Source: an uncultured Clostridia bacterium
Lineage (GTDB): Bacteria > Bacillota > Clostridia > Christensenellales > Borkfalkiaceae
Reading direction: 5' to 3'
NCBI GenBank assembly: GCA_949286835.1
Contig: CASEDP010000003.1
Coordinates: 55,210 to 119,209 of the forward strand
DNA length: 64,000 bases
The notes below the pieces were generated by a model, which was given only the letters and a program-made list of their open reading frames with translations, was not told where the DNA came from and did not search any database. Position 1 is the first letter of the stretch. Every line of letters begins with the position of its first letter. The translations under genes and the position numbers were made by a program. Positions 17,961 through 25,699 of this stretch are shown here, piece after piece.

Positions 17961-18758
17961 TCAAATCTCCTTTACGGGTATTTTTTCCTCTGTGTCGTCG
18001 TCGGCGTAGACAAGTTCATCCGCCGCGTTGTCGTCGTCGACGAAGCAGACGACAATGTTTCCCTTTGCCGTGTACGCGTTGAACGTCTTTTCAGCGCGTG
18101 CGGCTTTCTTAAGTTCGGCGTCGTTGTCGGAGGAGGACTTGCTGACGATGCGCATATTGAAGTCCTCGCGCTTGCCGACAAGGGTGGCGGTGATTGACCC
18201 GTTGTCCGTCTCGAGGGCGCAGTCCCTGAAGGTAAGGGCGATGAGCCCCATATTGCCCCTCTTCGTCCTTATCACGGCAAGCCCGGCATAGGCGTTCTGC
18301 GCGGTAAATTCCGCCGCGCGCGCGTTGACGTACAGGTTGCCCTTGAAGGTGCTTTCGCTTACCGCTACGGTAAGTCTGTCGCCGTTTATCTCCAGGCTCT
18401 CCGCATCGGCATTTCTTATCGCTATGTCGCCGCTTTCGGCAATCAGCGTTATGTCCTTATAGATGCTGCCCTCAATCTCGAGGTCGCACTTCTTTGCGTT
18501 GAAGGCGAGGGAGGGGACTATGTGCTCCGGCACGCGCACGACAATCTTCTGTCTGCGCGCAAAGAGAGCCGTCCTTCCCGTCTGGCTTATGAGCAATGTG
18601 CCGTTGTCGTTGCCCGCGTGTACGTTCTTTGCGTCGGGCATAACGACGCTCAGCTTGCTGTCGTCCGACCTTACAAACCTGACTTCGGCGTCGCAGACGT
18701 TGCAGTCTATCGCGGCGACGTCGCTGTCGGCGTTGAATATACAAACTTTATCTTTCAT
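17961..18758 (-). CDS. beta-repeat protein of unknown function inside the ilv-leu operon
   Basis: 265 residues, cytoplasmic (no signal peptide or membrane segment), made of short alternating hydrophobic strands such as IYKDITLIAESGDIAIRNA, TFKGNLYVNARAAEF and CALETDNGSITATLVG. The pattern of Gly-Asp/Asn turns with repeated I-x-x-x-x-G-x-I spacing recalls DUF4097-type right-handed beta-helix proteins. The C-terminus is acidic (FVDDDNAADELVYADDD). It ends 3 bases before leuC and starts 34 bases after ilvD, so it is co-transcribed with amino-acid genes, with which it has no known link. No good ribosome binding site precedes ATG 18758. Confidence 0.7.
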   Translation of the reverse strand: MKDKVCIFNADSDVAAIDCNVCDAEVRFVRSDDSKLSVVMPDAKNVHAGNDNGTLLISQTGRTALFARRQKIVVRVPEHIVPSLAFNAKKCDLEIEGSIYKDITLIAESGDIAIRNADAESLEINGDRLTVAVSESTFKGNLYVNARAAEFTAQNAYAGLAVIRTKRGNMGLIALTFRDCALETDNGSITATLVGKREDFNMRIVSKSSSDNDAELKKAARAEKTFNAYTAKGNIVVCFVDDDNAADELVYADDDTEEKIPVKEI

Positions 18759-18792
18759 ATTGCAATAATATATGTCTCTCTTCAGGTGAATA

Positions 18793-20457
18793 TTATTTTT
18801 TGAATACAGCGCCCTCGGATGCCGAAGTTACGCTCTGCCTGTACCTTGCAAGGTAGCCTGTAACCGGCTTTACGACGGGCTTGAAAGCGGCGTAACGCGC
18901 CGCAATTTCCTCATCCGAAAGCCTGGCATTGAGTGTGCAGGCGGGTATGTCTATATCTATAATGTCGCCGTCGCGGAGTATGCCTATCAGCCCGCCCGCA
19001 GCAGCTTCGGGGCATACGTGCCCTATCGCCGCGCCCCTCGTCGCGCCCGAAAATCTTCCGTCGGTGATGAGCGCTACGGTGTCGCCCAGCCCCGCGCCGA
19101 CTATGGCGGAGGTGGGGGTGAGCATCTCCCTCATACCCGGTCCGCCGAGAGGACCTTCATAGCGTATTACGACTACGTCGCCGGACTTAATCTTGCCGCC
19201 TGATATAGCCGTCATTGCCTCTTCCTCGCTGTCAAAGCATCTTGCGGGTCCGCTGTGAACGAGCATCTTGGGGTCTACCGCCGATTTCTTTACTACGCTG
19301 CCCTCCTTTGCAAGGTTGCCCTTTAAAATGGTCAGACCGCCCTGCGCCGAATAGGGGTTGTCTGTCGGGCGGATAATCTCGGGATTGCGGTTGCGCGCGT
19401 TCTTTACTACTTCCTTGAGTTTCACGCCGCTCGCAGTCATAACCTCGCCGTCCAGAAGCCCTGCGTCGAGGAGCTCCTTCATAACCGCGGAAATGCCGCC
19501 CGCCTCGTTGAGCTCTTCTATATAGTGCTCGCCCGCGGGTGCAAGGCGGCAGAGGTTGGGCGTCTTTTCGCTTATTTCGTTCATAATGTCCACCGAAACC
19601 TGGCTTTCGTTAAGCCCCGCTTCGCGCGCGATTGCGATGAGGTGGAGGACGGTGTTGGTGGAGGCGCCTATCGCCATATCGACCGTCTCTGCATTTCTGA
19701 ACGCCGTCTTGGTCATTATGTCGGAAGGGCGGATGTTCTTTTCAAGCAGGTTCATAACAGCCGCACCCGCGCGCTTTGCAAGCGCGAGCCTCTGGCTGTA
19801 GACCATTGGAATGGTGCCGTTGCCGGGCAGAGCCATTCCCAGCGCCTCGCACAGGCAGTTAAGGCTGTTCGCCGTAAACATACCGCTGCACGAACCGCAG
19901 GTGGGGCAGGCGTTGCACTCAAAGTCCTTGAGCTCGTCTGCCGAAATTTTGCCCGCGTTGTATGCGCCCACCTCCTCGAACATAGTCGAGAGGGAGGTCT
20001 TTTTGCCGTGAACGTGCCCTGCAAGCATAGGTCCGCCCGAAACGAAGATAGAGGGGATGTTGACCCTTGCCGCAGCCATAAGCATACCGGGGATGATCTT
20101 GTCGCAGTTGCCCACGAATACGGCAGCCTGAACGCCGTGCGCGCGCAGGAGTATCTCCGCGCTGTCGGCGATAATTTCTCTGGAGGGGAGGGAATATTTC
20201 ATTCCTGCGTGTCCCATAGCAATGCCGTCGCAAACGCCTATGCTGGGCAGAATTACGGGCTTGCCGCCTGCGGCAATTATGCCCTCGCAGGCAGCTTTTG
20301 CAATCATATCCAGGTGCATATGCCCCGGTATTATGTCGCTCTGTGCCGAAATAACGCCGACAATGGGCTTTTTCATCTCTTCGTCCGTCCAGCCGAGCGC
20401 CCTCAGAAGCGAACGCTGCGAACTCATATCAACGCCGTCGGTAAATATATTTTTCAT
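18793..20457 (-). CDS. ilvD: dihydroxy-acid dehydratase
   Basis: Fe-S dehydratase acting on 2,3-dihydroxy-isovalerate and -methylvalerate in valine and isoleucine synthesis. 554 residues, full length. Cluster cysteines are visible in [11 protein letters not shown] and in [25 protein letters not shown] near residue 44 and [18 protein letters not shown] near the C-end are further signatures. AAGGA lies before ATG 20457. Unlike the rest of the operon it is separated from the gene upstream (ilvN) by 708 bases of structured repeats. Confidence 0.97.
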   Translation of the reverse strand: MKNIFTDGVDMSSQRSLLRALGWTDEEMKKPIVGVISAQSDIIPGHMHLDMIAKAACEGIIAAGGKPVILPSIGVCDGIAMGHAGMKYSLPSREIIADSAEILLRAHGVQAAVFVGNCDKIIPGMLMAAARVNIPSIFVSGGPMLAGHVHGKKTSLSTMFEEVGAYNAGKISADELKDFECNACPTCGSCSGMFTANSLNCLCEALGMALPGNGTIPMVYSQRLALAKRAGAAVMNLLEKNIRPSDIMTKTAFRNAETVDMAIGASTNTVLHLIAIAREAGLNESQVSVDIMNEISEKTPNLCRLAPAGEHYIEELNEAGGISAVMKELLDAGLLDGEVMTASGVKLKEVVKNARNRNPEIIRPTDNPYSAQGGLTILKGNLAKEGSVVKKSAVDPKMLVHSGPARCFDSEEEAMTAISGGKIKSGDVVVIRYEGPLGGPGMREMLTPTSAIVGAGLGDTVALITDGRFSGATRGAAIGHVCPEAAAGGLIGILRDGDIIDIDIPACTLNARLSDEEIAARYAAFKPVVKPVTGYLARYRQSVTSASEGAVFKK

Positions 20458-20523
20458 TTTCTTGGTTGTCCTTATATTTTTTTAAAAGCAGGGGTATATC
20501 GCTGTGAACTGCGCCAGCGGTCG

Positions 20524-20620
20524 CTCGTATCCTCGTTGGTCGTCCCCCGCGACGCCTCACGCTGTCGCTCGGCAGGTCGCGGTCTCTCCGCGCCGCACGG
20601 ACAGTGGGTGACCACTGTCC
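20524..20620. repeat. dispersed structured repeat, copy A
   Basis: A 75-base block (20524-20598) that matches 62054-62125 at about 70 positions, followed at once by a 9-bp hairpin: GGACAGTGG (20599-20607), loop GTGA, CCACTGTCC (20612-20620). In copy B the hairpin keeps its length and GTGG/CCAC core but has AAAC/GTTT in place of GGACA/TGTCC ends, that is, paired changes. It lies just upstream of ilvD on the minus strand. No gene is supported here. Confidence 0.75.
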
Positions 20621-20640
20621 TATGAAATGCGTCGCTCGTC

Positions 20641-21165
20641 TCAATTTGCGCATACCTGCGCCTGAGCGGGTGAAAACACTCGATTTCTGGTAATTGTGTG
20701 CCCTTAATTATCGAGTGTTGAGGGCAGCGCCCTAAAAATCGTCAAATTTGTTTGCGCATCTTAGCAAACAAAATTCACGGGACATAATTTTACGGCGCAA
20801 GCAAAACCACGCTTTTGCGCCAGCGCACAACATTTGTGGCTCCGCCACCTCAGCGGTGTGAATTGCCGCGACTTCTGATATTCGAGAGCCCTCGAAAGTC
20901 GCGGCAAGAGCGGCAGAGCCGCTCAAAATCGTCAAATTTATTTTCGTCACCAGAAAACAAATTTACGAAATCAAAATAATTTACGGCGCAAGCAAAATCG
21001 CCATTTTGCGCCAGCGCACTCAAATAGTCGCTTGCGACCTCAGCAGATGAATTGACATATTTTCTAATAATTGTGTGCCGCAGTACAATATGTCAAGAGG
21101 GCAGCGCCCTCAAATCGGGCAATTTTGTTTGCGCATCTTAGCAAACAAAATTCACGAGACTTTTT
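20641..21165. repeat. tandem array of about 190-base structured repeats with covarying stems
   Basis: Two complete and one partial unit with landmarks CCT(C/G)AGC at 20661, 20848 and 21038 (periods 187 and 190). Each unit holds in order: a short hairpin (GCGCA/TGCGC; GTGGC/GCCAC; GTCGC/GCGAC), 13-14 bases, a 45-base hairpin (20675-20719, 20863-20907, 21052-21096) whose 10-12-bp arms differ in sequence but always pair, then a hairpin (AGGGC/GCCCT; GAGCGGC/GCCGCTC; GAGGGC/GCCCTC), then a T/A-rich hairpin (20747-20772; 20937-20961; 21121-21152). Between units lies GGCGCAA/TTGCGCC (20794-20821; 20985-21012). No gene is seen. Confidence 0.8.
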
Positions 21166-21699
21166 TTAATTCACGTGGTCGCCGTAGCAGTCCCTGTCCT
21201 TGAGCGTGTGTCTGCCCCTTGCAAGCACGGTCACGCCCGTTCTCTGCATTTCGAGTATGCCGAAGGGTTCTATCACCTTGATATAGGCGTCCAGCTTTTC
21301 GGGGTCTCCCGTTATTTCGAGTATCATAGTATCTATCGAAAGGTCGACGACCTTTGCCTTGTAGACGTCGTTGATGAGCGTTATCTGCGAGCGCATTTCG
21401 CCCGTCGCCGAAACTTTGGCAAGCAACAGCTCCCTGTACACGCAGTCCAGCTCGTTTGCGCAGCCTATCTTCTTTACGTCCTCGAGTTTGTCCATCTGGC
21501 GTATCATCTGATAGAGCATATATTCGTCGCCTATCAGAATGACCGTCATTCTCGAGAGGTCGGGGTCCTCGGTGGCGCATACGGTAAGGCTTTCGATGTT
21601 GTAGCCCCTGCGCGAGAAAAGCCCCGAAATCCTTGTCAGAACACCGCTCTTGTTGGCAACAAGCGCGCTTATCGTATATTTCTGCGTTGCGTTTTCCAC
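21166..21699 (-). CDS. ilvN: acetolactate synthase small (regulatory) subunit
   Basis: 177 residues with the N-terminal ACT domain (ISALVANKSGVLTRISGLFS, about 10-29, then RRGYNIESLTV) that binds valine and controls the catalytic subunit, and a C-terminal domain ending ILEMQRTGVTVLARGRH. The start is a GTG at 21699, one base after the ilvB stop; GGAGG inside the last ilvB codons provides its ribosome binding site. Synonymous with ilvH. Confidence 0.95.
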   Translation of the reverse strand: MENATQKYTISALVANKSGVLTRISGLFSRRGYNIESLTVCATEDPDLSRMTVILIGDEYMLYQMIRQMDKLEDVKKIGCANELDCVYRELLLAKVSATGEMRSQITLINDVYKAKVVDLSIDTMILEITGDPEKLDAYIKVIEPFGILEMQRTGVTVLARGRHTLKDRDCYGDHVN

Positions 21700-21700
21700 G

Positions 21701-23362
21701 TCAGTTTTCCTCCATTTTCTTTAGCTGGGTTTCATATGTTCCGCCCGGCTTTATCATAGGCAGTACGTTGTCGTCGCTCGAAATGCGGCAGTCGACGAGC
21801 ACTGGCGAGCAGTTTTCAAGCGAGTAGTCGAACGCTTCTTTCAGCTTTGCCTTTGCGTCGTCGTCCTTATCTATCAGTATGCCCTTTGCGCCGAAGCTCT
21901 CCGCAAACTTGACATAGTCGGTCTTTTTGTTGAGGGTGGTCTGCGAAAATCTTCTCTGATAGAATATCTTCTGCCACTGTCTGACCATTCCCAGAACGCC
22001 GTTTTCCATAAGCAGTATTACAAGCGGCACACCCTCTGTCACCGCAGTGGAGAGTTCGTTCATATTCATATTGAAACAGCCGTCGCCCGTCACCAGCACG
22101 CACAGCCTGCCTGTGCCGAACGCCGCGCCTATCGCCGCGCCCATACCGTAGCCCATTGTGCCCAGGCCGCCGCTCGAACAGAACAGCGCGGGCTTGTTCA
22201 TAGGGTATTGCTGCGCCGCCCACATCTGGTGCTGACCTACGTCCGTAATAAGCGGGCTGTCGTCGGGGGCAATCTCCGCCGCCGCCTTAAGTATGTCATA
22301 CGCCCTTACGTTTGCAATGGCGTCCTTCTTGCCGTCGGCATTTTTCGCCTGTTTCATCCAGTCGCCGCTCTTTTTGTCGAGCTTGGGCATTATAGATTTT
22401 AAGCACTGCTTTACGTCGGCAAGGACGGTGAGCGTTACCGCTACGTTCTTGTTGAATTCCGCATTGTCTACGTCAACGTGAATTACCTTCTTGCCGTTTG
22501 CGAACAGCTCTCTGTTCAGCGCAACTCTGTCCGAAAAGCGCGTGCCCAGCGCGATTATGCAGTCGCTTGCAATCAGCGCTCTCGCTGCCGCAACCGTGCC
22601 GTGCATACCCAGCATTCCGATGTTTCTCTCGTCGTTGTCGGCAAGCGCGCCCTTGCCCATAAGGGTATAGGTGACCGGTGCGTCAAGCTTAACCGAAAGT
22701 TCCTTCAGCTCCTCAAACGCCCTGCTTGCAACTACGCCGCCGCCCGCCATTATCAGCGGTTTCTTGCTCTCGTTTATAATCTTAGCCGCCTGGTCCAGCC
22801 TCTTTTCGTCAATGGCAATCGCCTTTGCAGGCAGGGGCTTAGCGGGCTCGTAGTCGCACTCCGCAATCTGTACGTTTTTGAGTATGTCTATGAGCACGGG
22901 ACCCTTTCTCCCCGAGGAGGCAATGTAGAAAGCCTTTCTGATGGTTGCGGCAAGTTCGTTTACGTCCTTGACTATAAAATTGTGCTTGGTAATGGGCATA
23001 GTTATGCCTGCAATGTCAACTTCCTGGAAGCTGTCTCTGCCCAGCATATTCAGCCCTACGTTGCCCGTAATCGCAACGAGGGGTATGCTGTCCATATATG
23101 CAGTGGCAATGCCCGTGACGAGGTTGGTCGCGCCGGGTCCGCTGGTTGCGAAGCATACGCCCACTTTGCCCGTGACCCTTGCATAGCCGTCTGCAGCGTG
23201 CGCCGCGCCCTGTTCGTGCGCGGTAAGAATGTGGTGTATCTTGCCGTTTCTGTATAGGGCGTCGTAAATGTCGAGGACCGTTCCGCCGGGATAGCCGAAT
23301 ATGGTATCAACGCCCTGTTCCAAAAGGCAGTTGATTAAGATGTCAGCGCCTTTCATTTTCAT
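21701..23362 (-). CDS. ilvB: acetolactate synthase large (catalytic) subunit
   Basis: Thiamine-diphosphate enzyme that condenses two pyruvates to acetolactate, or pyruvate with 2-oxobutyrate, committing carbon to valine, leucine and isoleucine. 553 residues. Visible: the catalytic Glu in TAHEQGAAHAADGYARVTG (about 50), the FAD-related middle domain, and the ThDP/Mg motif VTGDGCFNMNMNELSTA (about 440). GAGGGAGA precedes ATG 23362. First gene of the operon, behind a very strong promoter; no T-box or leader peptide is present, so control may rest on IlvN feedback and trans-acting regulators. Confidence 0.97.
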   Translation of the reverse strand: MKMKGADILINCLLEQGVDTIFGYPGGTVLDIYDALYRNGKIHHILTAHEQGAAHAADGYARVTGKVGVCFATSGPGATNLVTGIATAYMDSIPLVAITGNVGLNMLGRDSFQEVDIAGITMPITKHNFIVKDVNELAATIRKAFYIASSGRKGPVLIDILKNVQIAECDYEPAKPLPAKAIAIDEKRLDQAAKIINESKKPLIMAGGGVVASRAFEELKELSVKLDAPVTYTLMGKGALADNDERNIGMLGMHGTVAAARALIASDCIIALGTRFSDRVALNRELFANGKKVIHVDVDNAEFNKNVAVTLTVLADVKQCLKSIMPKLDKKSGDWMKQAKNADGKKDAIANVRAYDILKAAAEIAPDDSPLITDVGQHQMWAAQQYPMNKPALFCSSGGLGTMGYGMGAAIGAAFGTGRLCVLVTGDGCFNMNMNELSTAVTEGVPLVILLMENGVLGMVRQWQKIFYQRRFSQTTLNKKTDYVKFAESFGAKGILIDKDDDAKAKLKEAFDYSLENCSPVLVDCRISSDDNVLPMIKPGGTYETQLKKMEEN

Positions 23363-23425
23363 AGTTAAATCTCCCTCATTATAATTCGCCTTTTTATGGC
23401 GTTCCTTTTAAATTATTATTTATAT

Positions 23426-23454
23426 ATTGTACAACTATATGCACGTTTTGTCAA
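23426..23454 (-). promoter_or_regulatory. strong sigma-A promoter of the ilv-leu operon
   Basis: On the minus strand TTGACA (23454-23449), a 17-base spacer and TACAAT (23431-23426), about 64 bases before the ilvB ATG. The leader is too short for a T-box. Confidence 0.75.
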
Positions 23455-23530
23455 CCTGCATAATATATAATAATGTATAAATTCTGAATAGAAAATGAAT
23501 ATTTGTGTATAAAACTCTCATAAATTTGTC

Positions 23531-23569
23531 AATTTCGCCTTACTGTCTGCGCAGAAGGCGAAATTTTTT
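23531..23569 (+). terminator. terminator-like hairpin in the divergent ilvB/glm gap
   Basis: AATTTCGCCTT (23531-23541) pairs with AAGGCGAAATT (23555-23565), with an inner palindrome TCTGCGCAGA, and runs into TTTTTT. It points in the + direction, yet there is no + gene upstream, so it may be an attenuator in the leader of the following operon or a guard against divergent transcription. The rest of the 314-base gap is AT-rich with the two promoters listed. Confidence 0.55.
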
Positions 23570-23642
23570 GCCCTTTTACAGTCTGAAAGCGGGTGCGAGA
23601 GGGCGGTATTTTTAAGTTGCGTTTATATGCACCTGTCAACTT

Positions 23643-23670
23643 TTGCCGGGGCAAAAGCATATCTTACATT
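23643..23670 (+). promoter_or_regulatory. possible promoter for a leaderless transcript
   Basis: TTGCCG (23643-23648), a 16-base spacer and TACATT (23665-23670). The expected start point, 6-8 bases on, coincides with the ATG at 23677, which has no ribosome binding site. Confidence 0.4.
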
Positions 23671-23676
23671 ATCGCT

Positions 23677-24342
23677 ATGAAAGGTAGGAGAACAGGTGCG
23701 AAGCTTGGCTCGCTTAAAAGGAAGGGTGTAAAAATTTACGGCAACGACATAGTTGTCGGGAAAGAGGCGGTAATCGAGCGGGGCGCAAAGCTGTATTCGC
23801 CCTGTACGATAGTCGGCAAAAGCCGCATATGTGCGGGGGCTGATATTCTCCCCAACACATATGTGGAGGCGTCATATGTGGGCGCGGATACACGTGTGTC
23901 GGCGAGCACTCTCGTCAATTGCCGTGTGGGCAGGGGCGCGAATATCGGACCGTACGCACATATCAGGCAGGATGCAATCATAGGCGACGGGTGCAGGATA
24001 GGCGACTTCGTCGAGATAAAGAATTCGGTGCTGGGCGAAGGGTGCAAGGTCGCGCACTTAAGCTATGTGGGCGACGCGAGCGTGGGCAAACGCGTAAACG
24101 TCGGCTGCGGCGTCGTGTTTGCCAACTTTGACGGAAAAGTCAAGCGTGGCAGCATCGTCGAGGATAACTGTTTCATCGGCTGCAACTGCAATATAATAGC
24201 TCCCTCGCACATAGGCAGGGGCGCGTATATCGCGGCGGCGACGACGGTCTGCGGAGAGGTGCCTGCTAAGGCGCTGTGCGTGGGCAGGGCAAGACCGAAA
24301 ATGGTAGAGGGCGGCGGCTCCGGGAGGTATATCGACGGGTAA
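23677..24342 (+). CDS. left-handed beta-helix (hexapeptide repeat) protein, GlmU C-terminal-like
   Basis: 221 residues made almost wholly of hexapeptide repeats (for example IVGKEAVIERGAKL, VGRGANIGPYAHI, VGKRVNVGCGVVFANFDG), matching the acetyltransferase half of GlmU. The motif GCGVVFANFDGKVKR and the following C-terminal coil ENCFIGCNCNII support acyl-CoA-dependent acetyl transfer to glucosamine-1-phosphate or a related sugar. The uridylyltransferase half of GlmU is absent, so it is not a complete GlmU. It is followed by glmM and glmS, so it probably serves UDP-GlcNAc synthesis with a separate nucleotidyltransferase. No ribosome binding site precedes ATG 23677. Confidence 0.8.
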   Translation: MKGRRTGAKLGSLKRKGVKIYGNDIVVGKEAVIERGAKLYSPCTIVGKSRICAGADILPNTYVEASYVGADTRVSASTLVNCRVGRGANIGPYAHIRQDAIIGDGCRIGDFVEIKNSVLGEGCKVAHLSYVGDASVGKRVNVGCGVVFANFDGKVKRGSIVEDNCFIGCNCNIIAPSHIGRGAYIAAATTVCGEVPAKALCVGRARPKMVEGGGSGRYIDG

Positions 24343-25690
24343 ATATTTCGGCACGGACGGCTTCCGCGGCAGAGTTGGCACGGAAATAGACAGCCGCCAG
24401 GCGTTTATGGTCGGGCGTTTTCTCGGCTGGTACTATCTCACGCGCGGCGGCAGGTGCAGGGTGATAATCGGCAAGGATACCCGCCTTTCGTCGTACACGC
24501 TGGAGTACGCGCTGGCGGCGGGAATTACGGCGTCCGGGGGAGATGCGTATATTATGCACGTCACCACCACTCCGTCAATCTCCTTCATTGCCCGCTGCGA
24601 CGGGTTTGACTGCGGCGTGATGATCTCCGCCAGCCATAACCCCTATGCGGACAACGGCATCAAGCTCGTCAACGGTCGGGGCGAAAAGCTCGAAAGGGGC
24701 GTCCTGCATCTCATAGAGCAATATCTTGACGGCGACCGCGACTTCATCTCTGGCGGCGACCTGCCGCTTGCCGGCGGCGACAGGGTGGGCAGGACGGTCG
24801 ACTATATTGCGGGCAGAAACCGCTATATCGGGCACCTCATCGCCCTTTCGGCGAGCTCGTTCAGGGGAATGAAGATAGGGCTGGACTGCGCCAACGGCGC
24901 GGGCTATAAGATTGCCCCCAGCGTGTTCGAGGCGCTCGGCGCGGACATATTCCTCGTCGGCTGTTCGCCCGACGGGCTTAACGTAAACGAGGGTTGCGGC
25001 GCAACCGACGTGGCTGCTTTAAGGCGGGCGGTGAGGGAAAACAACCTCGACGTCGGCTTTGCCTTCGACGGCGACGCCGACCGCTGCATCTGCGTGGACG
25101 AGAGGGGAGAGATAATCGACGGCGACGGCATAATGTACGCCGCGGCGGTCGCTCTGGGCGCGCGCGGCGAACTAGCGGGCAACCGCGTCGTCGCCACGGT
25201 TATGAGCAACGGCGGGCTGAAGACGTCGCTTGCCGCGCGCGGGGTGGAGGTCGTATCCTGCCCCGTCGGAGACAGCGAGGTGTACGACAGAATGTGCTCC
25301 TGCGGGGCTGCCCTCGGCGGCGAGCAGTCGGGGCACGTAATCTTCGGCAAGGTAGAGCGCACGGGCGACGGCATAGTCACAGCATTGCAGCTCGCGGGGG
25401 ATATGGTCGAACGCGACAGGCGCGCCTCCGAGCTCGTTAGGGGGCTCACAAGGCTCCCCCAGCGGCTGGTAAGCGTGCGGGTGAGAGATAAGGAGGGCGC
25501 GCTCAAGGACAGGGCGGTAGGCGCCGCGATTGCCCGCGCAGAGGGCGTGCTTTCGGACGGCAGAATGGTCGTGCGCGCTTCGGGCACGGAGAATGTCATA
25601 CGCATACTTGCGGAAGGCAGGACGGAGGAGAGCTGCGACCTTGCAACGCAAATCGTCGGGGAGGCTCTCGTCAAATTCAACGGGGAGTAG
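24335..25690 (+). CDS. glmM: phosphoglucosamine mutase, apparently starting at ACG
   Basis: Interconverts glucosamine-6- and -1-phosphate. The catalytic serine is S100 in ISASHNPYADNGIK when counted from 24335, the position expected in GlmM, and the metal loop FDGDADRC lies near 240. The family's N-terminus GKYFGTDGFRG is encoded from 24338, but no ATG, GTG or TTG precedes it in frame after the TAG at 24305. GGGAGGT (24322-24328) sits 6-7 bases before ACG at 24335, exactly where ATG would be expected. The first ordinary start, ATG 24407, would delete the conserved N-terminus. So either ACG (or ATA 24329) is used or one base is wrong. Overlaps the preceding gene by 8 bases. Confidence 0.85.
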   Translation, partial: TGKYFGTDGFRGRVGTEIDSRQAFMVGRFLGWYYLTRGGRCRVIIGKDTRLSSYTLEYALAAGITASGGDAYIMHVTTTPSISFIARCDGFDCGVMISASHNPYADNGIKLVNGRGEKLERGVLHLIEQYLDGDRDFISGGDLPLAGGDRVGRTVDYIAGRNRYIGHLIALSASSFRGMKIGLDCANGAGYKIAPSVFEALGADIFLVGCSPDGLNVNEGCGATDVAALRRAVRENNLDVGFAFDGDADRCICVDERGEIIDGDGIMYAAAVALGARGELAGNRVVATVMSNGGLKTSLAARGVEVVSCPVGDSEVYDRMCSCGAALGGEQSGHVIFGKVERTGDGIVTALQLAGDMVERDRRASELVRGLTRLPQRLVSVRVRDKEGALKDRAVGAAIARAEGVLSDGRMVVRASGTENVIRILAEGRTEESCDLATQIVGEALVKFNGE

Positions 25691-25699
25691 TTTGTCTGT

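Noticed and set aside
20429..20653. Minus-strand frame across repeat copy A as a protein gene
   Set aside because: The same peptide stretch appears from copy B in another context only because the DNA repeats; hairpin covariation and lack of a ribosome site argue for non-coding DNA.
20641..21165. CRISPR array or integron attC array
   Set aside because: Repeats are 187-190 bases apart and differ in sequence while keeping pairing; there are no short identical repeats with unique spacers, no cas genes, no integrase, no cassette genes and no RYYYAAC/GTTRRRY core sites.
23363..23460. T-box or leader-peptide attenuator before ilvB
   Set aside because: The leader is only about 60 bases and contains no GGTGG-type T-box sequence, no leucine/valine-rich small frame and no terminator/antiterminator pair on the minus strand.
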